This document shows positions 15,598 through 25,041 of a stretch of 64,000 nucleotides of DNA, piece after piece. The notes under the pieces were generated by a model, which was not told where the DNA came from, did no database searches, and saw nothing but the letters and a program-made list of their open reading frames with translations. Every line of letters begins with the position of its first letter. The first letter of the stretch is position 1. A program made the position numbers and the translations under genes. Origin of the DNA: Actinokineospora fastidiosa (GTDB lineage Bacteria > Actinomycetota > Actinomycetes > Mycobacteriales > Pseudonocardiaceae); contig NZ_BMRB01000002.1 of the NCBI RefSeq assembly GCF_014648415.1, forward strand, positions 641,260 through 705,259, in the 5' to 3' direction.

Positions 15598-16533
15598 CTA
15601 GGTCCGGGTCGTCTCGCCCAGGTCCTCCCGCTCCTGGTCGTCCAGCGCGCGGGTGTCGCGCGGGGGCAGGAACGGCTCGTCGTCCTCGGCGCTGGCGCCG
15701 GTCCTGGCGATCTCGGCGTCCAGCTCCGCGCCGAGGAGGACGGCGAGGTTGGTGATCCACAGCCAGACCAGGAAGGCGATGATCCCGCCGAGGGAGCCGT
15801 AGGTCTTGTTGTAGGAGCCGAAGTTGGCGACGTAGACGGCGAACCCGGCCGACGCGGCCGCCCAGATCAGCACGGCCAGCACGCCGCCGGGGGTGATCCA
15901 GCGGAAGCCGGGGTGGCGCACGTTGGGCGCCGCCCAGTAGAGCAGGGCGATCACCAGGCTGACGAGCACCGCGATCACCGGCCACTTGACGACGCCCCAG
16001 ATCGTCAGCCCGGTCGTCCCGATGCCGATGGCCGAGCCGATGCGCTCGGCGATCGCCCCGGTGGCGACCACGCCCGCGGCACAGAGGGCGAGCAGGACCG
16101 CCACGGTGACGGTCATCCCGATCCGCAGCGGGATCGTCTTCCACAGCGGACGGCCCTCGGGCATCTCGTAGATGGCGTTGCTGGCGCGCATGAACGCGCC
16201 GATGTAGCCGCTGGACGTCCACAGCGCGCCGAGCAGGCCGAGGACGGCCAGCGGTCCGGCCACGCTCGCCGAGCCCTTCAGCTCCTCGACCGCGGTGGTG
16301 AGGATCTCGGCGGCCTGGCCCGGCACGATCGCCTGGATGTTGTCGACCAGGCTGGCCGTGGCCGACGGCCCGAGCAGCGCGGTCAGCGAGGTGACCACGA
16401 CGATCGCGGGGAAGATGGAGAGGACGGCGTAATAGGTGAGGGCGGCGGCCCAGTCGGTGAGTTTGTCCTTGGCGAACCCGCGGAGGGTGCCGCGCAGGAG
16501 CGACTTCCAGGAACGCGGTGTCATCGACGTCAT
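15598..16533 (-). CDS. YihY/virulence factor BrkB family membrane protein
   Basis: This 311-residue polytopic inner-membrane protein has the family features: an N-terminal amphipathic piece, then DWAAALTYYAVLSIFPA at the first membrane segment, LWTSSGYIGAFMRASNAIY in the middle, and FLVWLWITNLAVLLGAELDAE near the C-terminal end. There are about six hydrophobic segments between residues 30 and 275. The C-terminal tail (276-311) is acidic and hydrophilic. BrkB-like proteins are of unsettled function; a ribonuclease assignment (RNase BN) was withdrawn and transport roles have been suggested. It reads away from the DUF5313 gene but on the same strand, with a 51-bp gap, so the two may share a transcript. 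Confidence 0.9.
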   Translation of the reverse strand: MTSMTPRSWKSLLRGTLRGFAKDKLTDWAAALTYYAVLSIFPAIVVVTSLTALLGPSATASLVDNIQAIVPGQAAEILTTAVEELKGSASVAGPLAVLGLLGALWTSSGYIGAFMRASNAIYEMPEGRPLWKTIPLRIGMTVTVAVLLALCAAGVVATGAIAERIGSAIGIGTTGLTIWGVVKWPVIAVLVSLVIALLYWAAPNVRHPGFRWITPGGVLAVLIWAAASAGFAVYVANFGSYNKTYGSLGGIIAFLVWLWITNLAVLLGAELDAEIARTGASAEDDEPFLPPRDTRALDDQEREDLGETTRT

Positions 16534-16584
16534 CGAGCCTCCCGTCCCCCGACGAGTACCTCGTTCCGCGTCGGTGAAACGCGC

Positions 16585-16968
16585 TTACTCCGCTTGGCGG
16601 TAGGCCGCGTCGTAGTGCGCCTGCGCCTCGGCGTCGGCCTCCGCGTGCCGCGCGCTGCGGATGTCGCGGGCGGTGCCGTAGGGGTAGCCGTGCCTGGCCG
16701 CCCGCATCTCCGCGCTCTCGTGCAGGTAGGAGAAGGAGAAGTAGTAGCCGATGATCACCGCGAGGCCGACCATGCCGAGCCGGATGGGCAGCGGGCCGGG
16801 CACGAGCAGGCACACGACGGCGATCGGGGCGAGGAGCACGCTGGCCCGGGCGGCGTGGCGCAGGACCCAGGTGCGGGCGGTGACGTCGTGCAGCACCCAC
16901 TCCCGCAGCCGGTCGGGCAGCCTGCCGCCCACGGCGTACCAGAGCCACTGCACGGGGTTGGGTCGCAT
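16585..16968 (-). CDS. DUF5313 family membrane protein
   Basis: A 127-residue protein opening with RPNPVQWLWYAVGGRLP and continuing WVLHDVTARTWVLRHAAR, which is typical of the actinobacterial DUF5313 family. Two hydrophobic helices (about residues 42-60 and 65-85) are followed by a soluble, Ala/Glu-rich tail with SARHAEADAEAQ. The function is unknown. The ATG at 16968 has a strong AGGAGG site. It is divergent from the MarR regulator gene, and the 60-bp gap holds two palindromes that could let the regulator control both genes. Confidence 0.85.
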   Translation of the reverse strand: MRPNPVQWLWYAVGGRLPDRLREWVLHDVTARTWVLRHAARASVLLAPIAVVCLLVPGPLPIRLGMVGLAVIIGYYFSFSYLHESAEMRAARHGYPYGTARDIRSARHAEADAEAQAHYDAAYRQAE

Positions 16969-16995
16969 GGCTCCTCCTGATCGGCTTGCAGTACC

Positions 16996-17021
16996 CTAAC
17001 ATTTAGCACACTAACAGTTAG
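16996..17021. promoter_or_regulatory. Paired palindromic operators between the DUF5313 and MarR genes
   Basis: CTAACATTTAG (16996-17006) and CTAACAGTTAG (17011-17021) lie 15 bp apart centre to centre. The second is a perfect palindrome around a central A. The outer bases also give CCCTAAC and GTTAGGG as an inverted repeat. The position directly before the MarR start, overlapping its ribosome-site region, fits autorepression by the MarR protein. Confidence 0.7.
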
Positions 17022-17028
17022 GGTGGCC

Positions 17029-17481
17029 ATGACGACCATCGACCTCGGGGACGACCCCCTGGCCCTGGACCGCCAGGTCTGCTTCGCCCTCTCCGTCGCG
17101 TCGCGGGCGGTGATCGGCATCTATCGGCCGCTGCTGGAGCCGCACGGGCTCACCCACCCCCAATACCTGGTGATGCTCGCCTTGTGGGACCGCTCCCCGC
17201 GCACGGCCCGCGACCTGTGCCGGACCCTGCACGCCGAGCCCGCCACCCTCTCCCCCATGCTCAAACGCCTGGAGACCATCGGCTACCTCACCCGCGCCCG
17301 CAACCGCTCCGACGAACGCGAGCTCCGGATCGACCTGACCCCCGCGGGCCACGCCCTCCGCCGGGAAGCGGAGAAGATCCCATACAAGGTCGTCGAGCGA
17401 CTGGGCATGGAGGTCGCCGAACTCCAGACCCTGCACTCCGCCCTCTCCCGGGTGATCGCCGCCGCCACCTCGGACGGATAA
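17029..17481 (+). CDS. MarR family transcriptional regulator, OhrR-like
   Basis: A 150-residue winged-helix regulator. The N-terminal LDRQVCFALSVASRA places a Cys at about residue 18, where OhrR proteins carry the peroxide-sensing Cys. A typical MarR core follows: LTHPQYLVMLALW, then TARDLCRTLHAEPATLSPMLKRLE (recognition helix, about residues 55-80) and RNRSDERELRIDLT (wing). OhrR repressors release DNA when the Cys is oxidised by organic hydroperoxides. No ohr gene is in view, so the sensed signal is an inference. The ATG at 17029 is chosen over a GTG at 17023 because AGGG lies at better spacing. Two palindromes overlap the leader and suggest autoregulation and control of the divergent DUF5313 gene. 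Confidence 0.9.
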   Translation: MTTIDLGDDPLALDRQVCFALSVASRAVIGIYRPLLEPHGLTHPQYLVMLALWDRSPRTARDLCRTLHAEPATLSPMLKRLETIGYLTRARNRSDERELRIDLTPAGHALRREAEKIPYKVVERLGMEVAELQTLHSALSRVIAAATSDG

Positions 17482-17528
17482 GCCGCGGCCCGCCGGGGTA
17501 TCCGGACCGGCCCAGGGAAGGAGCCCCC

Positions 17529-17672
17529 ATGACCACCCCAGACCCCGACCCCACCGACCCGGACGACTACGCCGAGGAAGTGGGCATCGACCCCACCCCC
17601 GACCAGGTCGACCACTACGTGGAACTGGCCGAGGAGCGCAGCCCGAACCCCGCCGACCCCGACCCCGCCTGA
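17529..17672 (+). CDS. Small acidic protein, 47 aa
   Basis: A short gene with a good ribosome site (AAGGAG, about seven bases before the ATG), 47 bp after the MarR stop on the same strand. The product is rich in Asp, Pro and Glu, with EEVGIDPTPDQVDHYVELA as a likely helical core. It is soluble and has no Cys or signal. I do not recognise a family. Short acidic proteins with a GIDPTP-like core occur in other actinobacteria as hypothetical genes, by memory only. It may be co-transcribed with the MarR gene. Confidence 0.6.
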   Translation: MTTPDPDPTDPDDYAEEVGIDPTPDQVDHYVELAEERSPNPADPDPA

Positions 17673-17999
17673 CGCCGCCTGCTACCACCCGAAACGGCGA
17701 ACCGACAAGGCTGACCCCCGGTCGATCATCGCGGGCGATGGCTAATCGTTGTCACCGTTCCTGATAGATCAGCGAGGCCACACCCGGTAGCACTTCCCGC
17801 CATCGGGCTTCACCTGGTGCCGACGTGCGCCGGTCGGCGAGTCCGGGCGTCAACGCGAGAAGGCCCAGACCACGCACACACCTGCCGACCCATAGGGGCC
17901 TACCGCAGCACGAGCGCGCCGACCCGCATGGCCGACCCCTCCACTGCTCCGCGCACAGCGTCCTCGCCGCCGAGGCCCAAGCCCTCACCCAGGCAGTCC
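17673..17999. other. Intergenic stretch, no gene seen
   Basis: Between the small acidic protein and the convergent 83-residue gene there is no ORF with credible composition or ribosome site. The longest minus-strand frame here is Arg/Cys-rich and looks non-coding. No strong hairpin was noticed. Confidence 0.5.
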
Positions 18000-18251
18000 T
18001 CAGCCGCCCAGGTTGTTCGTGGTGGCGGTCAGGGCGGCCGCCTGGCGTTCCAGGTCGTCGTCCGTGAACTCCGTCTGGCCCGTCGTGCGCAGCAGGTCCG
18101 CTCGGGAGATGACCTCAAGGCCCGCGCGGTCCGCGCCCGCCACCACGTCCACCCGGCCCTCGCGGAGGACCAGGACCGGATCAGGAAGGTCGGAGTCCAG
18201 CAGTTCGCGGAGATCTCCGGCGTGGACGGTCAGCGGTTCCTCGTTCGCCAT
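18000..18251 (-). CDS. Hypothetical protein, 83 aa
   Basis: A small soluble protein beginning MANEEPLTVHAGDLRELLDSD, chosen over an upstream Met because the upstream residues (SSSAVGAAVAGYAG) look like untranslated leader. Sequence such as DPVLVLREGRVDVVAGADR followed by EVISRADLL resembles an antitoxin-like or prevent-host-death-like beta-alpha arrangement, but no toxin gene is adjacent and the resemblance is weak. The C-terminus (LERQAAALTATTNNLGG) is helical. The gene is divergent from the GntR/ABC operon. Confidence 0.55.
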   Translation of the reverse strand: MANEEPLTVHAGDLRELLDSDLPDPVLVLREGRVDVVAGADRAGLEVISRADLLRTTGQTEFTDDDLERQAAALTATTNNLGG

Positions 18252-18324
18252 AACCCCCGCATACCCCGCCACGGCCGCGCCAACCGCCGAGCTTGACACC
18301 GGCGCGCGCCCTCCTCCATGCTTT

Positions 18325-18345
18325 CACTAGTTGATTAGTTAAAGG
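18325..18345. promoter_or_regulatory. AT-rich operator-like site before the GntR/ABC operon
   Basis: An AT-rich island (ACTAGTTGATTAGTTAAAG) just upstream of the GTG start contains ACTA and TAGT as inverted arms and TAGTT as a direct repeat. It stands out in GC-rich DNA. YtrA-type GntR proteins usually bind such a site in their own promoter. Confidence 0.4.
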
Positions 18346-18354
18346 GGGTTATGC

Positions 18355-18753
18355 GTGATCGCCTTCCACCTGGACCGCGGGTCCGGGGTCGCGACCTACC
18401 TGCAGCTGGTGCAGCAGGTCAAACACGCGCTGCGGCTCGGCACGCTCGAGCCCGGTGACCGGCTGCCGACGGCCAAGGAAGTCGTGGCCGAGTTGGCCAT
18501 CAACCCGAACACCGTGCTCAAGGCGTACCGCGAGCTGGAGCGGGAAGGGCTCGTCACGGCCAAGCCGGGGGTGGGCACCTTCGTCCAGCGCTCGCTCGGG
18601 GGCGCCTCGTTCGCCGAGCACGCACGCCTGCGCAAAGCCCTCAACGGCTGGATCGCCGACGCCCGGGCCGCCGGGCTGGACCAGGGGGACGTCGAGGCGC
18701 TGGTCGCCTCCGTGGTCCTCGACGCCTTTCGACACGGGGAGCGGACCGCGTGA
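18355..18753 (+). CDS. GntR family regulator, YtrA subfamily
   Basis: A 132-residue regulator with an N-terminal GntR winged helix: YLQLVQQVKHALRLGTLEPGDRLPTAKEVVAELAINPNTVLKAYRELEREGLV, roughly residues 14-66, with VGTFV as the end of the wing. The C-terminal part is only about 60 residues and helical, the short effector region typical of the YtrA subfamily. These regulators usually repress the ABC exporter genes that follow them, as the arrangement here suggests. Translation starts at GTG 18355; the ATG at 18350 is out of frame. The stop overlaps the start of the ATPase gene by four bases, so translation is coupled. Confidence 0.9.
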   Translation: MIAFHLDRGSGVATYLQLVQQVKHALRLGTLEPGDRLPTAKEVVAELAINPNTVLKAYRELEREGLVTAKPGVGTFVQRSLGGASFAEHARLRKALNGWIADARAAGLDQGDVEALVASVVLDAFRHGERTA

Positions 18754-19613
18754 CTGACCTGCCCGTCCTCGAGGCCACCGGCCTCGGCAAGCGCTACCGC
18801 CGCAAGTGGGCGCTGCGCGACTGCTCGCTCGCCCTCCCGAAGGGCCGCGTCGCCGCGCTCGTCGGCCCCAACGGCGCGGGCAAGACGACGCTGCTGCACC
18901 TCGCCGTCGGCTTGCTCTCCCCCAGCGAGGGAACCGTCCGGAGCACGGGCGCCACCGCGTTCCTCGCCCAGGACAAGCCGCTCTACCGCGGCTTCACCGT
19001 CGCCGAGACGCTCAAGTTCGGCCGCCTGCTGAACCCCACCTGGGACGACGCCTACGCCCACGACCGCGTCGCCGCGCTCGGGCTGCCCCTCGACGCCAAG
19101 GCGGGCACGCTCTCTGGCGGCCAGCAGGCGCAGGTGGCGCTCACGCTCGGCCTCGCCAAGCGCCCCGACCTGCTGGTGCTCGACGAGCCGCTGGCCAACC
19201 TCGACCCGCTCGCCCGGCACGAGGTCATGCGCGGGCTCATGGAGGCCGTGGCGGAGACCGGCCTGACCGTCCTGCTGTCCTCGCACGTGATGTCCGACCT
19301 GCGCGACACCTGCGACTGGCTCGTCGTGCTCAACGGCGGGCGCGTGCAGGTCAGCGGCGACATCGACGAGCTCATCGCGGGCCACCGCCTGCTCACCGGC
19401 CCGGCCGAGGACGCCGACGCGCTCGCCCGGCGGGTCGAGGTGGTGGACCGCTCCGGCTCGCGGCGCCAGGTGTCCCTGCTCGCCCGCACGGGGCCGATCC
19501 CGCTCGGGCCGCAGTGGACCGAACGGCCCGTCGACCTGGAGGAACTGGTGCTCGCCTACCTCCGCCGCCCCGACGCCGCGAGCCTGCCGCGGCCCACCCT
19601 GGCCACGGCGTAG
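18750..19613 (+). CDS. ABC transporter ATP-binding protein
   Basis: A 287-residue ATPase with Walker A GPNGAGKTT (about residue 38), Q-loop FLAQDKP, signature LSGGQQAQVAL, Walker B LLVLDEPLANLD and the switch His in LLSSHVMSD. It pairs with the downstream six-helix permease to form an ABC-2 type exporter at the membrane. The C-terminal extension (about 215-287) carries an ArsA/YtrB-like tail that may regulate assembly. The GTG start overlaps the GntR stop, and the permease follows after ten bases with an AGGAGG site, so the three genes form one operon. The substrate is unknown; YtrA-linked systems often respond to cell-envelope antibiotics. Confidence 0.92.
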   Translation: MTDLPVLEATGLGKRYRRKWALRDCSLALPKGRVAALVGPNGAGKTTLLHLAVGLLSPSEGTVRSTGATAFLAQDKPLYRGFTVAETLKFGRLLNPTWDDAYAHDRVAALGLPLDAKAGTLSGGQQAQVALTLGLAKRPDLLVLDEPLANLDPLARHEVMRGLMEAVAETGLTVLLSSHVMSDLRDTCDWLVVLNGGRVQVSGDIDELIAGHRLLTGPAEDADALARRVEVVDRSGSRRQVSLLARTGPIPLGPQWTERPVDLEELVLAYLRRPDAASLPRPTLATA

Positions 19614-19623
19614 GAGGACGACG

Positions 19624-20409
19624 ATGTACTGGATGACCTACCGCCAGCACCGCACCCAATTGCTCGTCTCGGCCGCCCTGCTGGCCGTGATCGGCGCCGT
19701 GCTGCTCATCAACGGCCTGCTCGCGAGCGGCGCCGCCGACCCCAGGGAGTCCTTCAAGGCCATCTACGTCTACCTGTCGTGGCTGCCGGTCGCGCCGATC
19801 GCCGTCGGCGTCTTCTGGGGCACGCCCCTGCTCGCCGCGGAGTTCGAGCGCGGCACCCACCGCCTGGCGTGGACGCAGTCGGTGTCCCGCGCCCGGTGGC
19901 TCGCGGTGAAGCTGGGCACGCTCGGCCTCGCGGTGGCGGTCGCGGGCGGGGTGTTCGGCCTCATGGTCCAGGCCTGGATCGACGGGTACCCGACCGTCCG
20001 CGCCGCCGACCGCTTCGGCGACATCGCCCTGTTCTCGATGACCGGCGTCGCCGCGCCCGCGTGGTGGCTGTTCGGCTTCGCCGTCGGCACCGCGGCGGGC
20101 GCGCTCCTGCGCCGGACCCTGCCCGCCATCGCGGTCACCATCGTGATCTTCGTGCTGGTGATGGTCGGCCTGTTCCGGCTGCGCGAGGACTACGCCGAGC
20201 CCGTCGAGGTGCGCATCGACCACCAGTCGGAGGTCCCGCACGGCATGATCGTCGGCACGCTGCTCGACGCCGAGGACAACACGGTCGGCCTGCGGGTCCA
20301 GCCCGCCGACCGCTACTGGCGCTTCCAGTGGACCGAGGCCGGGATCCTGCTGGCGGCCGCCGCCCTGCTCACCGGGGCGACGGCCGTCGCGGTGCGGCGC
20401 AGGCCCTAG
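19624..20409 (+). CDS. ABC-2 type permease subunit
   Basis: A 261-residue membrane protein with about six hydrophobic helices: near residues 15-35, 52-72, 95-118, 138-162, 168-188 and 238-256. The sequence [26 protein letters not shown] after helix 2 is characteristic of ABC-2 permeases of the YtrC/YtrD kind. A periplasmic loop (190-235) separates the last two helices. It is co-transcribed with the upstream ATPase. The stop overlaps the convergent catalase stop by four bases, leaving no room for a terminator between them. Confidence 0.88.
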   Translation: MYWMTYRQHRTQLLVSAALLAVIGAVLLINGLLASGAADPRESFKAIYVYLSWLPVAPIAVGVFWGTPLLAAEFERGTHRLAWTQSVSRARWLAVKLGTLGLAVAVAGGVFGLMVQAWIDGYPTVRAADRFGDIALFSMTGVAAPAWWLFGFAVGTAAGALLRRTLPAIAVTIVIFVLVMVGLFRLREDYAEPVEVRIDHQSEVPHGMIVGTLLDAEDNTVGLRVQPADRYWRFQWTEAGILLAAAALLTGATAVAVRRRP

Positions 20410-22058
20410 GGACGCGCCCGCTCGTTCGGCACGCAGTGGGTCATCTTCAGCCCGGTCACGTCGCGGCTCCCGTTCTGGCCCAGGCTGCCCAGCCGCTTGC
20501 GGTCCTCATCGGTGAGTTCCTGGCCGGGGAGGGGCTCGAGCCGGGCGACGTCGGCGGGCGTGATGCCCAGCGCCTCGCCGACGCGCAGGCCCAGGTCGTC
20601 CTCCACCAGGAGGAAGTGCCAGACCATGCGCTCCTGGATCGGCCGGTCGCACTGCGCCAGCAGCGCGCCGAAGTTGCGCACGAGGTCGTCGCGCTCCCAC
20701 TGCTCCATGAGCAGATACCGCTGACCGGCCTGCAGGTAGTCGTTCGTGCGGGGGATGCGCTTGCGGGTCACCCTGCCCTCGATCACCGGGCCCTGCTCGT
20801 CATGGGTGGGGTAGTGGGCCTCCCGGAGGCCCCCGGTGATCGAGGGCTCGTAGTTGACGTGCGGGTTCTCGCCCGCGCGGTCGACGTAGTGGGCCATCTG
20901 GCCGTCGCGCTGGTTGGTCCGCACGTCGGCGTTCTTGGCGTGGTTCACCGGCAGCTGCAGGTAGTTCGGGCCGACCCGGTACCGCTGGGTGTCGCTGTAG
21001 CTGAAGGTGCGGCCGACCAGCATCTTGTCGTCGGAGAAGTCCAGGCCGTCGACCAGCACGCCGGTGCCGAAGGCGATCTGCTCGTTCTCGGTGAAGAAGT
21101 CCGACACGTTCCGGTCGAGCACCATCCGGCCGACCGGGCGGGCCGGGAACTGGTCCTCCGGCCACACCTTGGTGTCGTCGAGCGGGTCGAAGTCCAGCTC
21201 CGGGTGCTCGTCGTCGGACATGAGCTGGACCAGCAGCTCCCACTCCGGGTGGTCGCCGCGCTCGATGGCCTCGTACAGGTCCTTGGTCGCGTGGCCGAGT
21301 TCGGTGGCCTGGATCGCGGCGGCGTCCTCCTCGGTCATGCTGCGCACGCCCGCCTTCGGCATCCAGTGGTACTTCACCAGGTGGGTGCCGCCCTCGGCGT
21401 CGACCCACTTGTAGGTGTTGACCCCGAAGCCCTGCATGTGCCGGTAGTCCGCCGGGATGCCCCGCGGGCTGAACAGGTTGACCAGCATGTGCATGCACTC
21501 CGGCGTCTGCGACATGAAGTCGAAGATCCGGTTGGGCTCCTGCCGGAAGGTCACCGGGTCCGGCTTCAGCGCGTGGATCACGTCGGGGAACTTGACGGCG
21601 TCGCGGATGAAGAACACCGCGAGGTTGTTGCCCACGAGGTCCCAGTTGCCGTCCTCGGTGTAGAACTTCACCGCGAACCCGCGCGGGTCGCGCGCGCACT
21701 CCGAGGAGTCCCGGCCGCCGATGACCGTGGAGAACCGCACGGCCACGTCGGTCCGCTTGCCGCGGCCCTGGAACAGCTTCGCCCTGGTGTAGCGCTCGAT
21801 GGGCTCCTCGCCCCACGACCCGTAGCTCTCGAAGTACCCGAACGCCGTCGTCCCGCGCGCGTGCACGACGCGCTCAGGGATGCGTTCGCGGTCGAAATGG
21901 CTGATCTTCTCCAGGAAGTGGTAGTTCTCCAGGGTCGCCGGACCCCTCGGCCCGACCGTCCGCTGGTTCTGGTTGTCGTAGATCGGATGGCCCTGCCGGT
22001 CGGTCAGCGTCGCCCTCCGGTCGTCCGGGCCCGGTCCCGTGTTCGCCACATCCACCAT
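20406..22058 (-). CDS. Catalase (haem, monofunctional)
   Basis: A 550-residue catalase that breaks down hydrogen peroxide in the cytoplasm. All key features are visible: the active-site His in [14 protein letters not shown] (about residue 65), the distal Asn in [15 protein letters not shown] (about 142), and the proximal haem ligand Tyr in [14 protein letters not shown] (about 355). [14 protein letters not shown] and NYLQLPVN are also conserved. The length suits a small-subunit catalase with a modest C-terminal extension. The ATG at 22058 follows VH residues of an open upstream frame; no strong ribosome site is seen. No FurA or OxyR gene is adjacent. The gene converges with the ABC permease. 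Confidence 0.97.
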   Translation of the reverse strand: MVDVANTGPGPDDRRATLTDRQGHPIYDNQNQRTVGPRGPATLENYHFLEKISHFDRERIPERVVHARGTTAFGYFESYGSWGEEPIERYTRAKLFQGRGKRTDVAVRFSTVIGGRDSSECARDPRGFAVKFYTEDGNWDLVGNNLAVFFIRDAVKFPDVIHALKPDPVTFRQEPNRIFDFMSQTPECMHMLVNLFSPRGIPADYRHMQGFGVNTYKWVDAEGGTHLVKYHWMPKAGVRSMTEEDAAAIQATELGHATKDLYEAIERGDHPEWELLVQLMSDDEHPELDFDPLDDTKVWPEDQFPARPVGRMVLDRNVSDFFTENEQIAFGTGVLVDGLDFSDDKMLVGRTFSYSDTQRYRVGPNYLQLPVNHAKNADVRTNQRDGQMAHYVDRAGENPHVNYEPSITGGLREAHYPTHDEQGPVIEGRVTRKRIPRTNDYLQAGQRYLLMEQWERDDLVRNFGALLAQCDRPIQERMVWHFLLVEDDLGLRVGEALGITPADVARLEPLPGQELTDEDRKRLGSLGQNGSRDVTGLKMTHCVPNERARP

Positions 22059-22093
22059 GTGCACAGGCCTACCCAGCGAGCCCCGGTCTGAAC

Positions 22094-22525
22094 CTACCCG
22101 GCCCAGCCCTCCTGCCGGTCCGCCCGGCCTGCGTCGGTCCGCGCGGCGGCGCCCTGGGCGAGCGCGGCCACCGCCTCCGCCAGCTCCCGCCGCACCTCGC
22201 CCTTGTCCCCACGGGCGGTGTTCAGCCGCACGGCGACCCGGCTGCGGTCCCCGCCGACCTCGTGGACCACCAGTTCGCCGCGGTAGTCGTCCTGGCCGGG
22301 GACGCCCCACCGCAGCGTGCGGCTCGCCGCGTCCGCGCGGAACCACCCCTCGCCGTCGACGTGGTGCCCGTGGACGTCGGCCCGCACCTCCACCCGGTCG
22401 CCGCCCGTGCGGTGCGCCTCGGACACGACGGACAGGAACTCGGGCAGGTTCGCGGGCTCGGCGGCGTACTCGAACAGGTCCTCCGCGGGCACGTCGACCG
22501 GCGCCTCGTACTCGTGAACGGTCAT
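22094..22525 (-). CDS. SRPBCC family protein (polyketide cyclase/dehydrase-like fold)
   Basis: A 143-residue START/Bet v1-like protein. It opens [24 protein letters not shown], the usual beta1-alpha1 of the SRPBCC fold, followed by [31 protein letters not shown] and [18 protein letters not shown] strands, then a C-terminal helix. Such proteins bind hydrophobic ligands, and many stress-linked actinobacterial copies have no known ligand. The ATG at 22525 has a strong GGAGGAGGA site and is preferred over an upstream in-frame Met. It sits 35 bp upstream of the catalase on the same strand and may be co-transcribed with it. The last 25 residues are low-complexity. Confidence 0.8.
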   Translation of the reverse strand: MTVHEYEAPVDVPAEDLFEYAAEPANLPEFLSVVSEAHRTGGDRVEVRADVHGHHVDGEGWFRADAASRTLRWGVPGQDDYRGELVVHEVGGDRSRVAVRLNTARGDKGEVRRELAEAVAALAQGAAARTDAGRADRQEGWAG

Positions 22526-22628
22526 CTCGTCCTCCTCCCCCACCGGATACCCGCCGACTGCCAGACCATCCGCGCGCCCGGCGACTGTGACGCGTTTCGA
22601 GAGGCCGCGCGTGCCCGGGCGGTTCGGC

Positions 22629-22652
22629 GTGGGGGCGGGCGCCCGCCCCCAC
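22629..22652 (-). terminator. 24-bp perfect palindrome after the glutamate decarboxylase gene
   Basis: GTGGGGGCGGGC followed directly by its reverse complement GCCCGCCCCCAC, eight bases beyond the gad stop codon. It is a very strong GC hairpin without a T-tract, best read as an actinobacterial terminator. Confidence 0.6.
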
Positions 22653-22660
22653 ACGGTCCC

Positions 22661-24034
22661 CTAGTCCTTGAACGTCAACGCGTTGCGCACCTCCGGCAAC
22701 GGGAACGGGTGCGCGCTGAGGCGCTCGATGTGGGTGGCGAGGCTGCGGAGGAAGCGGCTCGCCAGGTCGACGGTGAAGCCCTGGCGGCACACCACCCTGA
22801 TCACGTCGACGTGTTCGAGGTCCGGTGGGAGGCTGTAGGCGGGCACGTGCCAGCCGTCGGCCTTCAGCGCCTCGGACAGGTGGTAGACGGTGAACCCCGC
22901 CTGCTCGGGGTCGCGCATGCGGAAGGTCACCACCGGCAGGTCCTCGCCGTCGGCGACGAGTTCGAGCAGGTCCAGCTTGCGCACGCCCGCGGCGATGTGG
23001 CGGGCGGTGTCCTGGCAGCGCTGGGCGATCATCCGGAAGCCCGCCATCCCGTTGCGCAGGAACTGGTAGTACTGGGCGATCACGCCGGACGCCGGGCGGG
23101 AGAAGTTCAGCGTGAAGGTCGGGTGGTGCCCGCCGAGCACGTTGCAGTCGAAGACGAGCGACTGCGGCAGGTACTGCGGGTCCCGCCACAGGCACCAGCC
23201 CGCGCCCGGGTAGACCAGCCCGAACTTGTGCCCGGACGCGTTGATCGACACCACCCGGGGCAGCTCGAAGTCCCACCGGATGTCGGTGTCGACGAACGGG
23301 GCGAAGAAGCCGCCGCTGGCCGCGTCCACGTGCAGCGGGACGTCCGGTCCACCCGACTCGGCCAGCGCGTCCAGCTTCGCGGCGATCCGCTCGATCGGGT
23401 CGTAGCGGCCGTCCTGGGTGCTGCCGAGCACGCCCACCACGCCGATGGTGTTGCCGTCGACGGCCTCGGCGGCGAGGGTGGGGTCGAGGGTGGTCCGGTT
23501 GGGCGCCAGCGGGACCGTCCTGGCCTCGACGTCCCAGAAGTTGCAGAACTTCGGCCAGCAGACGTGCACGTGCGTGCCGAACACCAGGTTCGGCACGCCG
23601 CTGCCGCCGCGCTCGCGCCAGCGGCGCAGCATCGCGAGCCCGGCGAGCATCGCGGCCTCCGAGCTGCCGCTGGTCGAGCAGCCGACGAACCGGCCGTCGT
23701 CGTCGTGCCAGAGCCCGGCGAGCGCGTTGATGCAGTCCTGCTCGATCTCCGAGCTGGCCGGGTACTCCTCGCGGTTCATCAGGTTGATCGCGGCCGTCTC
23801 CGCGTAGACCGCCTCCAGCTCGGGCTCGGCGGCGGTGGTGCAGAAGGTGGCCAGGTTGAGCGCCGCCCTGCCGTCGAGCAGCAGGCGGGACCGGATGATC
23901 CCGGCCGCGACGGCGGCGGGCATCGGCGACTCGGGCAGCCTGCCGCGCGGGATCACGTCCTCGTCGATGCGCTGGGCGAAGACGGGTGAGATCTGTAGTT
24001 CGTCCGTGTCGGTGATCGCTCTCTGCAAACTCAC
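22661..24034 (-). CDS. gad: Glutamate decarboxylase
   Basis: A 457-residue PLP enzyme that converts glutamate to 4-aminobutyrate and consumes a proton, used in acid stress or GABA metabolism. The PLP Lys lies in [13 protein letters not shown] (about residue 270). Other conserved pieces are the N-terminal [46 protein letters not shown] and [13 protein letters not shown]. The length is normal for GadB-like proteins. The start is GTG at 24034, with GAGGAGAG about seven bases upstream; upstream in-frame sequence ([13 protein letters not shown]) does not look like protein. No GABA antiporter is adjacent. A strong palindrome directly after the stop probably terminates transcription. Confidence 0.95.
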   Translation of the reverse strand: MSLQRAITDTDELQISPVFAQRIDEDVIPRGRLPESPMPAAVAAGIIRSRLLLDGRAALNLATFCTTAAEPELEAVYAETAAINLMNREEYPASSEIEQDCINALAGLWHDDDGRFVGCSTSGSSEAAMLAGLAMLRRWRERGGSGVPNLVFGTHVHVCWPKFCNFWDVEARTVPLAPNRTTLDPTLAAEAVDGNTIGVVGVLGSTQDGRYDPIERIAAKLDALAESGGPDVPLHVDAASGGFFAPFVDTDIRWDFELPRVVSINASGHKFGLVYPGAGWCLWRDPQYLPQSLVFDCNVLGGHHPTFTLNFSRPASGVIAQYYQFLRNGMAGFRMIAQRCQDTARHIAAGVRKLDLLELVADGEDLPVVTFRMRDPEQAGFTVYHLSEALKADGWHVPAYSLPPDLEHVDVIRVVCRQGFTVDLASRFLRSLATHIERLSAHPFPLPEVRNALTFKD

Positions 24035-24105
24035 GTTGGCTCTCCTCGGTCGAAACACCCTCCCGGGTCGAGCTTCCCGAGGTCGCGGCCGAGGTGACGA
24101 CACCC

Positions 24106-25041
24106 TCACGGGTGGTCGGGCCCCCCGAACGGATGAGGAGCGCGCCGCCACGCGTCGATGACGAGAACCGGGCGCATACCAGCGTTCTCGTAGAGGCTCA
24201 AGGCAGGCGTGGTGTTGTTGGTGTCCACGTGCAGGATGGTGCCGCGCAGCCCGGCGGCGCGGTCGGCGGCGAACGCCGTGCGCAGCAGGAAGCCGGCGAT
24301 CCCCCGCCCGCGCGCCTCCTTGAGCACGCCGAGGTCGGCCACGTACCCGCAGTCCTCGTCCTCGACGAACTCGCGGTTGGTGAGCAGCACGCCGACCGGC
24401 GTCCCGTCGAGTTCGGCGACGGTGAGCCCGGGCCAGTCGAACACCGGGTTGTCGTCCAGCGCGGTCTGCCAGTCCGCGAAGGGCTTGCCCACCCAGCCGA
24501 AGTGGTCCTTGAACGACTCGACGAGGACCGCGTGCGCGGCAGCGGCCACCTGCCGTCCGGACCGCAGGGTCACCCCGCGCGGGGCGATCGGCGGGTCGGC
24601 GTCGCCGTCGTGGTCGATACGCATGCGGTGGAAGGCAGTGGCGGGGGCGAACCCGTGCCGCTCGGCAGCGGCGCGCAGGGCGTCGTCGGCCCGGTAGAAG
24701 CCCATGTCGACCACGCCACCCGGGGACATCTCGTCCGCACGGGCGAGCACCCGCGCGAAGAGGAAGTCGACCGCGGGCGGTTCGGCGATGACGTCGACCT
24801 GGACCTGGCCCGCGCCCTTGTGGTACGCCCAGCCGTAGCCGAGCAGCGCGCCGTCGGGCCCGTGCACCAGCCAGGAGTCGGTCTCCGGCGCGAACCCCGG
24901 CTCGGCGAGGTCGGTGCGGATCTGGTCCAGGGTGGTGTCGGCGCGGCCGATGACCCGCTCGTTGTACGCCGACACCAGCGCCAGGATCGCCTCGGCGTCG
25001 GCCATCGTCGCGGGTCGGCTGGAGTGACCGGGGGGAAGCAT
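24106..25041 (-). CDS. GNAT family N-acetyltransferase with two GNAT domains
   Basis: A 311-residue protein with two GNAT-like halves. The N-terminal half ([26 protein letters not shown], then [17 protein letters not shown]) is degenerate in the acetyl-CoA loop. The C-terminal half carries [25 protein letters not shown], matching the R/Q-x-x-G-x-G/A acetyl-CoA site, then [20 protein letters not shown]. The double layout recalls mycothiol synthase, but diagnostic MshD sequence is lacking, so the substrate is unknown. The ATG at 25041 is the best candidate; the ribosome site is weak. It is on the same strand as gad, 71 bp upstream of it, and divergent from the PhoX-like gene. Confidence 0.8.
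   Translation of the reverse strand: MLPPGHSSRPATMADAEAILALVSAYNERVIGRADTTLDQIRTDLAEPGFAPETDSWLVHGPDGALLGYGWAYHKGAGQVQVDVIAEPPAVDFLFARVLARADEMSPGGVVDMGFYRADDALRAAAERHGFAPATAFHRMRIDHDGDADPPIAPRGVTLRSGRQVAAAAHAVLVESFKDHFGWVGKPFADWQTALDDNPVFDWPGLTVAELDGTPVGVLLTNREFVEDEDCGYVADLGVLKEARGRGIAGFLLRTAFAADRAAGLRGTILHVDTNNTTPALSLYENAGMRPVLVIDAWRRAPHPFGGPDHP

Noticed and set aside
17752-17988. Minus-strand 78-codon ORF in the 17.7-18.0 kb gap
   Set aside because: Arg/Cys/Trp-heavy composition, no ribosome site and no family resemblance.
18000-18251. Antitoxin of a toxin-antitoxin pair
   Set aside because: The resemblance is weak and there is no partner gene on either side.
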